Position numbers and translations under genes: made by a program. The notes beneath the pieces were generated by a model, which had not been told where the DNA came from, made no database searches, and saw only the letters and a program-made list of their open reading frames with translations. Shown here piece by piece: positions 47,055-59,000 of a stretch of 64,000 nt of DNA. Source of the DNA: Hypericum androsaemum (Eukaryota > Streptophyta > Magnoliopsida > Malpighiales > Hypericaceae). The stretch covers positions 18,452,584-18,516,583 of the forward strand of contig OZ023187.1 of NCBI GenBank assembly GCA_963995505.1, read 5' to 3'. Numbering within the stretch: position 1 is the first letter of the stretch; each line of letters starts with the position of its first letter.

Positions 47055-47400
47055 ATCAACAACCCTTTCAATGTCAGATTTGTAGCCGAAAACATCAGGA
47101 AAGTTTGGCAAGTTCATTGTTACATTTAGTCAAAGAAAATCGTGGATGATAAAATATCACGACTGGAGCAAGAGCTTGAGCAAGTGTCCATGTACAAAGC
47201 AGAACTAAGGACAAAGATGGACGAAGCAGAGGCAAGACAACAAGAGTTGAAGCTGATAGATAAGGACCACGATACATACAGAGTTGTCGGATCAAGAGAT
47301 CCAATAAAAAAAGTAAAAAAGTGATGCTCTGGAAATCAAATGGAGAACTTACTACCTGTCACCAATAACACATCCTCGGAATACACCCACCATATAAAAT
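47055..47400 (+). pseudogene. 3'-end copy of the DC1 gene (first of two)
   Basis: Matches the C-terminal end of the intact DC1 protein (from FIAKNMKQVWK to the coiled coil and VGARGPMKK), at 53750-54040. The Gln codon before KKIVDDK is TAG here. The downstream 60-codon frame at 47142-47324 keeps the coiled coil LEQELEQVSMYKAELRTKMD, followed by a frameshift. No zinc-finger coding lies upstream; a proline/histidine-rich stretch of unknown origin is joined instead. The same stop is present in the second copy. Confidence 0.78.
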
Positions 47401-48331
47401 GTGTTCGATTACGGCCAGCTTCAGTACCAATTATTAAGAATTAGCTCATTATTATCTTATGTTTCCAGTCTTTTTCCAGATCCCTCTGTATTGGTCAAGG
47501 TAGTTGGCGTTCCGGCTTCAATTTTAGTTTAGGATCTATGCAAGGTCTTGTGATTTTGTTTTAATCATTGTCTAATTTGAGTCATTTGTATAACACATGT
47601 ATCTATGAAGTCGAGACGATAATCATTGTTGTATCATGACCAATTAGGTCACACAGTCAGCACCCAATAAATTGTCGAAGTCCCGATTTCCTCTCCGGGC
47701 TAGGCCTTAACGACCCTTCAATTTCAGTCTTCTTTCATATTCCCCACCTACAGGAGGTGGTTCGAAGATAGGGTAATGGGTTCCTGGGCTTGAATAGGGT
47801 AATGGGTTCTTGGGCTTGAATAGGGTAATGGGTTCTTGGGCTTGAATTGGGTGGGGACGTCCTATACTCATCTTCTCTTACCTGGGCCACGCACGCTCAA
47901 AATTCACGATGAACTACTCAATATTCTATGAATTTGGTTATTTTGGTTTTATTTCTGGGTGAGGTTTGATGAAGTGGAGTTAATTTTAGCGATTTTAATA
48001 TTAAGATGGAGTATTTTTACTGTTCTATATGGAAGTGTTCTTTTCTTATTAAAGTAGGATTTTACTAATACCGTCTGTCGCAACATTAAAAGAGCAAATT
48101 TGCGTGAGTTGTAATTATTACTTTTAATATAAAATTTACTTATAGAAAAAAAAAGATTGCAGTTTTTGCTTTTAACGACAAAAGTCATACTTTAGTCCAA
48201 GCAATCTTGTCCACTTTTTCTTTTTTGTTATGAAGCGAATAATGAAAGTAGGAAGACAAATATGAATGGGATTAAATCTAAATAGTAAATGATTGCATTC
48301 AACTTTAAAAGTTGTTCAACTTAAACTTTAC
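47401..48331. other. 3' flank of the first DC1 end-copy
   Basis: Non-coding; it aligns with 50000-50700 downstream of the second copy (shared TGGTCAAGGTAGTTGGC, GCAAGGTCTTGTGATTTTG, GGCTAGGCCTTAA). A triplicated GGGTAATGGGTTCyTGGGCT unit lies near 47775-47845. No gene. Confidence 0.6.
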
Positions 48332-49089
48332 TGTTAGAGCGAAAAATTAATTCTCAGATTTATTTGACCGTGTCTCAGTAAAATAATCGTATCTTCCTCT
48401 CGTGTATCCGATTGATTCGATTCTAAAAGTTACAAAAAAGATAAAACACATATCTAGAATTTTCTAGTTTGTGATTTCTCCAAATTGGAAGGAGAAGAAG
48501 GTCAGACTTGGGTTGGAAGCTTTGGCAGTAGATTTTCCTTATTAGGCCGCGGATCCGCTAAACCTATTTTGATAAAAAGACCGTATCTTTCGGCTCAAGT
48601 ATCAGATTAACGTGATTCTAAAAGTCACAGAAACAGAAGACAGAGTCTACAACTTTGTAGTTTATAACTTTTTCAAATTCATCACAGAAAGGGGCAAAAA
48701 TTGGGTTACAAGTTTTGGAAGTTTGTATTTTCTTTATTAGGCCAGGGCTATCTTAAGTTTTCCTGTTTGAAAATAGCCTAGGGTTTTTCTATGGGGCTAG
48801 GGCGAGCTTATCTATATAAGGAGAGCTAGGTACAGGTATGAAGACACCTATAAACCAAACACCAAATTCTTAGCTTCATAGCTTTTATCGTAGCTTTTAT
48901 CTTTCATATTTTTTATATTTTTCTCATATCCCTATCAATAAAAATCTCTCCTCCTCACTCTCTTTCTTCTCTCCTCTCAACCCCATATTTCTTCCATCTT
49001 TACCTATTCGTTCGAATCGCTCTTGGGACGACCACTCCGAACCTGTTCTTAAGATCGTTTCTGACTTTCTACCACTATTTATTGCAACA
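48332..49089 (+). mobile_element. Solo LTR, 758 bp, with paralogous empty site
   Basis: Starts TGTTAGAGCG and ends TTGCAACA, flanked by TTTAC (48327-48331) and ATTAC (49090-49094), a 4-of-5 TSD. The second tandem copy has the uninterrupted sequence near 50700 (AAACCTTACCAATA). Inside, two diverged repeats of about 170 bp (CGTATCTTyC..AGATT, TTATTAGGCC) precede a CTATATAAGG box at about 48812 and an AATAAAAA signal near 48945. R/U5 shares a motif with the 2.4-kb solo LTR. Confidence 0.82.
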
Positions 49090-49094
49090 ATTAC

Positions 49095-49660
49095 CAATAC
49101 AAAATATTTGAAAAGGTCCATTTTCGTACCTTATGTTTTGAGTTATTAATTTTCATCATTTTTGTTTTAAAATACACAAAATTAGAGTGACTAGAGTTTT
49201 AAAGGCGTAGCCATGATTTGGTGACCCAGTTCGACAAGAATATCTACGTCTAGGGTCGTGCCAAGCCATAATTTTTCTACTAGGTTTCTTGTGAGTCACT
49301 ACAATTTTTGTCACATATTACAATGAGTATTACATGGATTTATATAGAGGAGCAACCCTAAATTAGGTTTAGAGTCCGAGCCGAAACAAAACAGGAAACA
49401 TGATTAAGCATGTCCGGGCGACTAGCGGCCGCCAGTGCCCCGCTTCAGAAATTTTCTATAACTCCCAACTTGCGATCGCCAATTCACTTGCGGCCACAAG
49501 TGGTCCCGCTACCTCACAACAGCGCCTTGCACTTGTCGAGGCCCCTTGTCAAGTACGGGTATTCACGAGTAGTCTTCACTCGATCATCCAACGCCTTCTC
49601 GAACACCTTTCAGACTCCATAACCCAACACCCCTCTCCCCACCACCACCACTAGATCAAC
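49095..49660. other. Spacer between the two DC1 end-copies
   Basis: Mostly non-coding. A 70-84-codon open frame at 49400-49654 has a basic, Ser/Arg-rich start like an organelle presequence (MSGRLAAASAPLQKF), but I cannot name it and it fuses to no known gene. Confidence 0.35.
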
Positions 49661-50000
49661 AACTCTTTCAGTGTCGGATTTGTAGCCGAAAACATCAAGA
49701 AAGTTTGGCAAGTTTATTGTTACATTTAGTCAAAGAAGATCATGGACGATAAAACATCACGACTGGAGCAAGAGTTTGAGCAAATGTCCATGTACAAAGC
49801 AGAACTAAGGACAAAGATGGACGAAACAGAGGCAAGACAACAAGAGTTGAAGCTGATGGATAAGGAGCACAATACATACATAGTTGTCGGGTCAAGAGGT
49901 CCAACAAAAAAAGTTGAGAAGTGATACTCTGAAAATCAAATGGAAAACTTGCTACGAGACACTAATAACACATCCTCAGAATACACCTGCCATATAAAAT
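49661..50000 (+). pseudogene. 3'-end copy of the DC1 gene (second of two)
   Basis: Near-duplicate of 47055-47400, with the same TAG before KKIMDDK and the same upstream CACCACCACCAnnAGATCAA join. The coiled-coil frame is 49742-49924. Together with the shared flank this shows a tandem duplication about 2.6 kb apart, made after the DC1 end-copy had already lost its reading frame. Confidence 0.78.
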
Positions 50001-51033
50001 GTGTTCGACTACGGCCGGCTTCAGTACCAATTATGAAGAATTAGCTCATTATTATCTTATGTTTCCTGTCTTTTTCCAGATCCCTCTGTGTTGGTCAAGG
50101 TAGTTGGCATTTCCGGCTTCAATTTCAGTTTAGGATCTATGCAAGGTCTTGTGATTTTGTTTTAATCATTGTCTAATTTGAGTTATTTGTATAAAACATG
50201 TATCTACGAAGTCGATAATCATTAGTGTATCATGACCAATTAGGTGACACCGTCAGCACCCAATAAATCGTCGAAGTCCTGATTTCCTCTCTGGGCTAGG
50301 CCTTAATGACCCTTCAATTTCAGTCTTCTTTTATAATCCCCACCTACAGGTTGTTGTTCAAAGATAGGGTAATGGGTTCTTGGGCTTGAATCGGGTGGGG
50401 ACGTCCTATATCCATCTTCTCTTACCTGGGCCACACACTCAATATTCGCGAAGAACTACTCAATATTCTATGAATTTGGTTATTTTGGTTTTATTTTTGG
50501 GTGGGGTTTGAAGTGGATTATGTACTTAGATGGGAGTATGACGACCTGAAATTAATTATAGCGATTTTAATATTAAAATAGGGTGTTCTGACTATTCTCT
50601 ATAGAAGTGTTCTTTTCCTACGGTAGTAGGATTTTACTAAGATCGTCTGTTGGAAATCTAAATAGTAAAGGATTGCATTCACTTTTAAAAGTTATTCAAC
50701 TCAAACCTTACCAATATAAGTATATTATTAAATAGTGGTCTTTTTAAATATGACAAACAGTGTCCCGTACAAGAAGCTAAGAAGCAAAAGTAAAAGCGAA
50801 AAGTAAAAGTGGATGACAGATATTGGCGTAGCATCTAAGTAATCTTTCTTTCTCCTTTAAATGCTTGATGACTACAAAGTGGCCTTGGTCCCCAACTAAA
50901 CAAAAGGGCAAGTGGGCTTTATTCTGGCATCTCTATAACAAGATAGACACTCAACTTTCTCTCTGTCTTTCCTCCACAAAAATAAAACTCTCTTTAGTTA
51001 TTTTCCTTGTCACACTCACCGGAAGAAGCAACA
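50001..51033. other. Flank of the second end-copy and upstream region of the intact DC1 gene
   Basis: Up to about 50740 it repeats the flank at 47400-48331. The last 300 bp form the probable promoter/leader of the DC1 gene. No convincing TATA box is seen. Confidence 0.5.
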
Positions 51034-54000
51034 ATGAGGAGATCCGTGAGAAGTCCGGTGCACAAACACGATCTGAAAATCCGTGAGAAGGAAGAGGGAG
51101 GTCAACGGTGCGGTGGGTGTCAAGAGGAGATCCCAGGTCAGATGTCCTACTGGTGTGCTATCTGCAAATATTATTTCCATGAGACGTGTGCAAAACTTGC
51201 ACTTGAGATCAAACACTTCTTCCACCCCTGTCCCCTCTTCCTCCGTAGTTCTCCTGGCTTCACTTGCGATTCTTGCTTCGGGCACCGCTCCCAAGTTTTC
51301 ACCTACAAATGTGAGCGATGCGACTTTGACATGTGTTTAGAGTGCACATCTCAGGCTCTCTCCCTCCGAGAGTCAACAACGAAAGAGCAGATTCTACATT
51401 GTTGTCATCGTCATCCTCTGCAACCACTTCAGGTAGAGGTAGAACCCAAGTCCTTGTTGTCCTGTCAGATCTGTGACATGCCTTGCTCATCTGGACCAAC
51501 CTGGGGTTGTGAACCATGTAATTTTCATCTTCACAAGCCGTGCCTCGACTTTCTCCCTGAAATAGTACAGACCAATCTCGGTTCTCAAGCAGCCTCTTGG
51601 GTTTTGAAAACAAGGCCAACTAAAAGATGCACTGACTGTCACAAACCCATTCATCAGAGTTTGGTTTTCCGTAAAATCGCAGAGGACAGAAATGAATACT
51701 TGTGCATTTTCTGTTGCCTTGTACGCAGACTGACTGAGGAGTCTTCTTCACAAGTTCCAAAGGTCATCAACCAGTCCATTCATCCATGCCCTGATGATCT
51801 CAAACTTATACTTTCCCCTGCATCCTCAACTTGTTATGCATGTCTCCTAAGCCGCCATCCTTTTTCCTATCATTGCAATAGCTGTGACTTCTTCTTGTGC
51901 TTGGATTGTACCCAACTTCCCCATTTTTGCCATTGGCACCCATTGAAGCTCTTAACAGGCTCAGAAGTCACCACTGACACCCATACATGCCACTTATGTG
52001 AAAAACTCTGTTCTGAACCATTCTACAGTTGCATCGACCAATGTCAGTTCTTCGTCCACAAGTCTTGCATGGATTCTTTACCTCAGAAGACAAGCCATCT
52101 CCTTCTTAATCCAACAGTTGTTCTACTTCATGTCCGTTCTTTTGAGTGTACAACCTGCAACCGTCAGTGTTCAGGTTTGGCCTATTATTGCAGCGGACGC
52201 AAGTGCATGTTTTGTGTCAAATGTGTCTTGTGGCCGGAGAATGTACTTGGGGGTGACGGAAGATTCAAAAGTATACTCCATTGGCATCAGTTGAGTCTTT
52301 GTGAAACCAGACCAGAACACAAAAGGCGAAGATGCTTCTTGTGTAAAGAACTCTGCATCCCTTGGACTTCGACCTACAAGTGTGGTGAGTGTAACTTTTT
52401 TTTCCACAAATCATGTGCTGAATTGCCTGCAAAACTTGAGCACCCGATTCATCCGCATCATCCTCTTACCCTTACAAATAGGTCTTCTTCAGTTCCAAAT
52501 GAAGCTATGGCCTGTGAATTATGTCTCAAAAGTCTTTCACAAAGCTTTCCTCTCTATGATCTGGTCTACCAGTGTCACGAATGTGGTTTTCAATTGGATA
52601 CTCAATGTGCTAGTAATTGTCTGCCATCGGTGGAGTACAAAGGGCATCCCCATCTTCTTCATCTAGTGGTCAACATACATGGCAACACAAATTGTCGAGT
52701 ATGTGGTAAATCTTGCAAAGGGTCTTGTACGTTCCGCTGTGCAGAGAATAAATGTGACTTTACTATCCACCTTCAATGTGGTCCATTGCCTCGTACTATC
52801 AAACATGCTTGTCATGTTCATCCTCTCATATTGAAAGATTATTATGTTGAGGATAACGGATCAGATGAGTTTGCATGTCACATTTGTGAAGAAGAACGAG
52901 ACCCACGTCTACGAGTTTATTGTTGCTCACAAGGCTGCCTAATGATATGTGACGTAAAGTGCGTGCTAAATGAGGTTCGTATCTCTTTTCTTATTTGTGT
53001 TAATAGTCCATCATGTGAAAGAAATTCAAGCACTCAACTCAATGTTACCGTTATTAAATCTTTTATATTATTTGGTTTATTTAATATGTTAGGTTCTGCC
53101 ATTGCTTCGCGGCGAGCGTGGAGAAGTAGAATTGAGAACTCCATTTCCACAAGTTGAATGCAGGGTCATCAATAACAAGTCAGGCTTTGGAGAGTTGAAG
53201 TTGGATTTTACAATTGAGGGAGCTGGAGATGGGATTGAAAAGACCAAAGATGTTTTCTCATTTGATGAGTTAGTTGAATCTTTATACGATTCCGATTCAG
53301 AGGAAGAGGACAGTGACAAGCTGAGATCTGAAAGCGGGAAAGAAGATGAATCTTCAGATGAATCAAGCATAACCAGCACCAACCTTGACGAGGATGCCAA
53401 CAACTATTCATTTTCATGGAAGGCCTTGTCACACTTTGAAAAGAGTCTTCGTGCTCCCTCGGATGGTGACCTTGTAGACGATTTCCTGAAGCAATATGAT
53501 GGAGATATCGTGACAGGAGCTTATGCACTTCCTGAAATTCTTGATCCAATATATAAAGAGTTTTTTGGAATGCACACCATCATTGATCACAAGTGCAAGC
53601 TCAGCTACGAAATGAAACGCCTTCTAATTTTTGCCACGGTTTGTGTTCTACATCATATGCGGACAATTAAAGTTGTGGATGTCGCAAAAGAAACAATTCA
53701 GGTATGGTTGGCAATTATAAGAGCAGTCAAAGAGACAGGAAAATTCAACGTCGGGTTTATAGCCAAAAACATGAAGCAAGTTTGGAAAGCTCATTATTAC
53801 ATCCAGGCAAAGAAGATTGTTGACGATAAAACATCGCAACTGGAGCGAGAGCTTGAGCAAGTGTCCATGTACGAAGCAGAATTAAGGACCAAGATGGATG
53901 AAGCAAAGGCGAGACACCACGAGTTGAATCTGATGGCCGAGCAACATGACGCATACACAATAGTTGGGGCAAGAGGTCCAATGAAAAAGGCTAGAAGTGA

Positions 54001-54073
54001 AGCACTGGATATTAAATGGAGAACTTGCTACGAGTCACTGGTATCGCTTCCAGGGAATGCACCCGCCGAATAG
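51034..54073 (+). CDS. Multi-module DC1 zinc-finger protein with acidic linker and coiled-coil tail, 973 aa
   Basis: Two exons, 51034-52974 and 53093-54073; the intron is GT..AG and the join is in frame after KCVLNE. Start ATG 51034 (AACAATGAGG) is the first ATG of the frame. Residues 1-647 are a string of DC1/C1-like zinc modules with repeated C-x2-C and H-x-H/C pairs (CGGCQEEIPG, HHCC-type HCCHRHPL, HPCP, CHWHPLKLL, CHVHPLIL). About residues 711-740 are an acidic Ser/Asp/Glu linker. Residues about 770-890 are predicted helical (DGDIVTGAYALPEILDPIY, VGFIAKNMKQVWKAHY), followed by a coiled coil (about 890-930, LERELEQVSMYEAELRTKMD). DC1 proteins are zinc-binding, plant-specific in this expanded form and often stress-responsive; no substrate is known. 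The tail might be PEARLI4-like, but that is only a weak resemblance. Intact; nuclear or cytosolic, no signal peptide seen. Confidence 0.88.
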
Positions 54074-54406
54074 AATGTAATAGGTTCTGAGAACTCACAT
54101 TCAACTATGACCACCTTCTGTATCAGTTTTATGAAGAACTTGCTTTTTCCGAGAGTGTACTAGCTTCAGTACCAATTATGAAGAATTTGGTCATTATTAT
54201 CTTATATTTCTTGGCTAATTTAATCAGGTCATTGGTATAGCTAGCCACTTCCATGGCTCTGTCTATTCTCCAATTTTAATTATTCCTTACTAAATGTCAA
54301 TGTGATTGGTTTTCGCGAGGCTCTTTAAGATTTAGGAGATTGATCATATCCCATTACCTATATATACTACAGAAAATTCAAGGTATTTTTTTGCCATTAG
54401 GTCCAA
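54074..54406. other. 3' UTR and flank of the DC1 gene
   Basis: Matches the flanks of both end-copies (GCTTCAGTACCAATTATGAA) and, inverted, 26225-26030 in the left arm. Confidence 0.65.
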
Positions 54407-54640
54407 TTTTTTTTTTTTTTTGGCTAAGGGAGAAAAACTTGCAACAGAGATGAGCTTGAAGAAGGAAAAGAAACAGAGCAACAAACCACAGCCTCCAAAG
54501 ACAACTGAGCCCAAATAAGACCTTAGGCACCCAAAGCCCAATAGCCCATACAAATAAGAGGCAAACACATTAACTGGCAACAGCTGCCCGACCCAACGAT
54601 AATAAGCCAAAAACACAATTGGCCTAATACGTAAGACACG
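54407..54640 (-). mobile_element. Candidate retroposon with A tail
   Basis: Begins on the plus strand with a run of about 15 T at 54407 (an A tail on the minus strand), followed by about 220 bp of moderately GC-rich non-coding sequence. The left arm keeps GCCATTAGGTCCAA without this insert. No clear TSD, so it could be a LINE 3' end or a SINE. Confidence 0.45.
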
Positions 54641-55640
54641 TAAGACGACTTGAAAGAGTTACTGGGTTTAAACACGTGTAATATAGGTAAATTATTTTTC
54701 TTAAATAATATTTTTGTATCAGAATAAAATACTATTTAGTCTATGTAGTTTGAGAAAAATGTACCGATTAATTTCGAGATCCAATTTAAAGAAAATATTC
54801 TGACCGCTAAATCAATGAAAGAAAATTTTGACCGGTATGTCAATCCTATTTTGATGTAAGAAGTAACTTGTATCCGAAAAATAAATTTGGAGATGAATAC
54901 TCTGGGAAAAGATGCTGATGCGTCAAGATACCTCCGTTATGGTGGCATATTCGTGACTAACTAGCAATTATTAGTTTCTCTTCGAAAAATTATTTTAATT
55001 TAATAAAAATTAATTTCTGAATTCGAACTCTAAAAATACAATTTTTTAAAGAATTGGTAATGAAAAGATTACCATTATTATTATTATTTATAATCTATTA
55101 AACTAATAAATCTTATGAATTAATTAATCTGGACAACAAACCTTTCAAAAAAAATCTGGACAACAAGTGGATTGATCGTCCAAGTAGTGGACAGTGATTT
55201 CCTCTCATTATTTATAAGTTCATGCACTTCTCAGGATCGTGGAATATAGTGGGTCTGTCGGGCCCACATCTAACTCAATTTTTTTTTTGGAAAAATTTTG
55301 TTAAAGTATACCTTGAATAAGGTTTACGATTTCGAGTAAAAAAAATAGTGGTATTAAATATTTATTGAAAAACGCTTGATCGGATATTGAAAAAAATATT
55401 TGTTGAATTGGGACCCTTGCGTATACAAGCAAATATTGACTTTATTATTTGCTAATAATTCTTGTTTCCTAAAAAAATAGTTACTGATAATTCTTGTTTC
55501 CTATTAAAATTAAAAAAGGGACTAATAATATTTTCTCCTTAGTTTATTTGGTATTCCACTCATAAGTAATTTTAGTCTTCATGAACTTCTCCTCCAACTC
55601 ACTCTTGCCCTCCACGTTTTAGATAAAAAAGTGTGTCCTT
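54641..55640. other. Intergenic between DC1 and the right ABCC gene
   Basis: AT-rich, no gene. A micro-insertion lies at 55140-55152, and a 17-bp direct repeat (GATAATTCTTGTTTCCT) at about 55455-55503. Confidence 0.5.
55126..55166 (+). mobile_element. Micro-insertion matching the ORF1-only LINE tail
   Basis: 13 bp ACCTTTCAAAAAA (55140-55152) between perfect 14-bp repeats AATCTGGACAACAA at 55126-55139 and 55153-55166. The insert equals the last bases of the ORF1-only LINE (TTACCTTTCAAAAAA at 7651-7666). Confidence 0.6.
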
Positions 55641-55650
55641 TATATATAAA
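55641..55650 (+). promoter_or_regulatory. Probable TATA box of the right ABCC gene
   Basis: TATATATAAA, homologous in position to the box of the left copy. Here it is about 370 bp from the ATG because about 285 bp (roughly 55702-55986) lie between the leader and the conserved AAAACCCACCTyCTAAAAC just before ATG. The extra piece may be an insertion or a leader intron. Confidence 0.5.
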
Positions 55651-56016
55651 AAAGAAATCGCTAAAGAGTAGGAAAATAGCTTCAAGTTCTTGTTGTTGGA
55701 AAGCTAAAACAACTCAAATCTTACTCTCTAACACACAAATAAGAGTTATTTTTGCTGGTTTTGATTGTTGGTTTTTTTTACAGCAAAAAACAGAGGAAGG
55801 GGAAGAAGTTCTCTGTCAGTTTTTCTTCTTCTTCTTTTTCTTACATTTCTCAATAGACCCACAAATTTTTGTTACACAATAAGCTTCTAGAAAGGTTACA
55901 CACTAATAAACTACCACCGCATGTAATTTAACTTACTAAAATATCTAACAACAAAAAAGTACCACATTAGTCAACACTTGTCCTAGGAAAAACCCACCTC
56001 CTAAAACCTCTAAAGT

Positions 56017-59000
56017 ATGGAGCCTTCTGGTTCGTGGAGCAGAGAAGTGTCCAATTTGGTACCGGACATGGATTTCCTAATGTACCCAGGTACTGATTTC
56101 CTCCTTAAACCGGTTTTCCTACGTGGGTTCTGCGCTTCATTGCACCTTCTTTTGTTGGTTGCCTTGTTTTTTGTGTCTGTGTTCAAGAAACTTGGAAGAG
56201 TTTCCAATGAGCGGGATGCTCGGAAGAGGAAGGCCCTTTGTTATAGGCAGACTTTGGTCTGTTGTTTAGGCTTGTCGGTGTTTAATCTTGTCTTGTGTCT
56301 GGTTAGTTACTTTTATTGGTACAAGAATCGGTGGTCTGAGGTTGAGCTGGTGGAACTTTTGGATTTAGCAGCTAGGACACTCTCTTGGGGTGCTCTTGGT
56401 GTTTATTTGCATACCCAGTTCTTTGTTTCTAGGGAGAGGAAGTTCCCACTTTCGCTGAGAATTTGGTGGGGTTTCTACCTTTCGATTTCTTGCTATTCCC
56501 TGGTGGTGGACATTGTGATTCACCGGAAGCATTCGTTCTCCGGGATTCATTACTTGGTATCTGATGGTGTCTCTGTTTTGAGTGGATTGTTTCTCTGTGG
56601 TTTGGGGTTCTTGAAGTGCGAGTCCCCGGAGAGCCTCCCGGATGAGCCTCTTTTGAATGGTGATTCTAGTGTTGGTAGCAATGAGGAGTCTAGTAAGTCC
56701 AGAGGGAGTGCCTTTGTTACCCCTTTTGCAAATGCCGGCCTCTTTAGCGTTCTAACATTCTCGTGGCTGGGTTCTGTAATTGCTCTTGGCAATAAGAAGG
56801 CACTAGACCTCGAGGACGTTCCTCAGCTTCATAGCGGTGATAGCATAGTCGGGGCTTTCTCTAAGGTTAGGAGTAAACTCGAATCAAGCAGTGGTTCTGC
56901 TGATGGTATTAGCACATTTAAGTTGGTGAAGGCATTGTTCTTCTCAGCATGGAAGGAAATTCTTTTCACCGGGCTGCTTGCGCTGGTATATACTTCAGCT
57001 TCTTATGTTGGCCCTTACCTCATAAATTCACTCGTCCAGTGTCTGAACGGGAAGGGCGTGTTCAAAGATCAGGGTTATCTCTTGGCTTCAACTTTTTTGA
57101 TTGCAAAAGTAGTGGAGTGCCTTTCTCAAAGGCACTGGTGGTTCAGATTGCAGCAAATTGGATTAAGGTACCGTGCAGCAGTGGTCGCGATGATCTATGA
57201 AAAGGGCCTGAGGCTTTCATGCGTGTCGAAACAAGGCCAGAGTAGCGGGGAAATCATAAACATCATGACTGTTGACGCGGAAAGGATAGGTGACTTCAGC
57301 TGGTACATGCATGATGTGTGGTTGGTGTTCTTGCAGGTTGGTTTGGCCTTGGGAATATTGTACAAAAATCTCGGACTTGCTTGTATTGCAGCGTTTGTTG
57401 CTACTCTGGTGGTCATGCTTCTTAACTTCCCTGTGGGAAGGTTGCAAGAGAAGTTTCAGGAAAAGCTAATGGAATCGAAAGACAAGAGGATGAAGGCAAC
57501 CTCTGAAATATTGCGGAACATGAGGATTCTCAAGCTTCAAGGGTGGGAAATGAAGTTTTTCTCTAAAATCACCGAACTTAGAAAGACAGAGGAAGGATGG
57601 TTGAAGAAGTACGTCTACAATGAAGTAGTCGCCGGTTTCCTGTTCTACGGTGCCCCTATAGTTATTGCAGTTGTTACCTTTGGAACCTGTGTGATTTTGA
57701 AGATACCATTAGAGACGGGGAAGATCTTATCAGCTCTTGCAACATTCAGGGTTCTCCAAGAACCGATTTACAATCTTCCCGACACAATCTCTATGATAAT
57801 TCAGACCAAGGTTTCTTTAGACAGAATTGCATCTTTTCTACGCCTTGCTGAATTGAAGAGTGATGCAGTGGAAAAGCTACCGAGAGGTAGTTCAGAAACC
57901 GCGATCGAGATTGTCGATGGGAATTTCTCTTGGGAGATCTCCTCCGAGGATCCAACATTGAAAGATTTGAACCTCGAGGTACTTCGAGGTACGCACGTTG
58001 CTGTTTGCGGTACTGTTGGTGCAGGCAAGTCTAGTTTGCTATCCTGCATACTCGGAGAAGTACCAAAGATCTCAGGAACAGTTAAGGTGTGTGGGACTAA
58101 AGCGTATGTCGCTCAATCCCCGTGGATCATGAGTGGAAACATCGAAGAGAACATATTGTTTGGCAGAGAGATGGACAGAGAAATATATGAAAGGATTTTA
58201 GAAGCGTGTTCCCTTAAGAAAGATCTGGAAATTCTGTCTTTTGGTGACCAAACCGTGATAGGCGAGAGGGGTATCAATCTGAGTGGTGGCCAGAAGCAAC
58301 GGATACAAATTGCACGAGCTCTTTATCAAGATGCTGATATCTATTTCTTCGACGATCCTTTTAGTGCAGTGGATGCTCATACGGGATCACATTTGTTCAA
58401 GGTTACGATTCCTCTATCTTCGCAAGCTGTACATTGTTTTCCGCTATAATTTGTTCAAAGCACTCGTCTTCCTATTTGTATGTGCAGGAAGTTTTGCTTG
58501 GTCTCTTGAGTTCGAAGACAGTTGTTTATGTCACCCATCAAGTTGAGTTCTTACCTGCAGCAGATTTGATTCTGGTGAGTGATTGTGTTTTTCTTAAATG
58601 AGCCAGGAGGCAGGAGTTTTGTACTGCAGATTTTTAAGTTTAACCTTTGGCTCAGGTTATGGAAGATGGAAGAATTACACAGGCGGGAAAGTATGACGAA
58701 ATTCTTAGTCCAGAGTCTGATTTTATGGAGCTTGTAGGGGCACACAAGGAAGCTATGTCAGCCATCGATTCTAAACGGGCTGATTCTTCTCAAACCGATG
58801 GTATAAGCAAGGTCAACGCTGCAGAGAACGGGGTTGCACACACAGATGGAAACAACAATTTACAGAATGTTAAAGCAGAGGAGAATGCCGTCCCAAAAGG
58901 ACAACTCGTTCAAGAAGAGGAGAGGGAGAAAGGCCGTGTTGGGTTCCAAGTGTATTGGAGCTATATCAGAACAGCCTATGGAGGAGCTCTTGTGCCTTTC

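Noticed and set aside
49400..49654. Possible organelle-targeted protein N-terminus
   Set aside because: Only 70-84 codons, not joined to a mature protein, and embedded in duplicated pseudogene DNA.
51007..51033. Upstream extension of the DC1 ORF by nine codons
   Set aside because: The extension begins with TTG, not ATG; ATG 51034 has good context and aligns with the conserved start of the protein.
55454..55503. Fifth LINE micro-insertion (direct repeat GATAATTCTTGTTTCCT)
   Set aside because: The A run lies at the wrong end of the insert for either orientation, so a simple tandem duplication is more likely.
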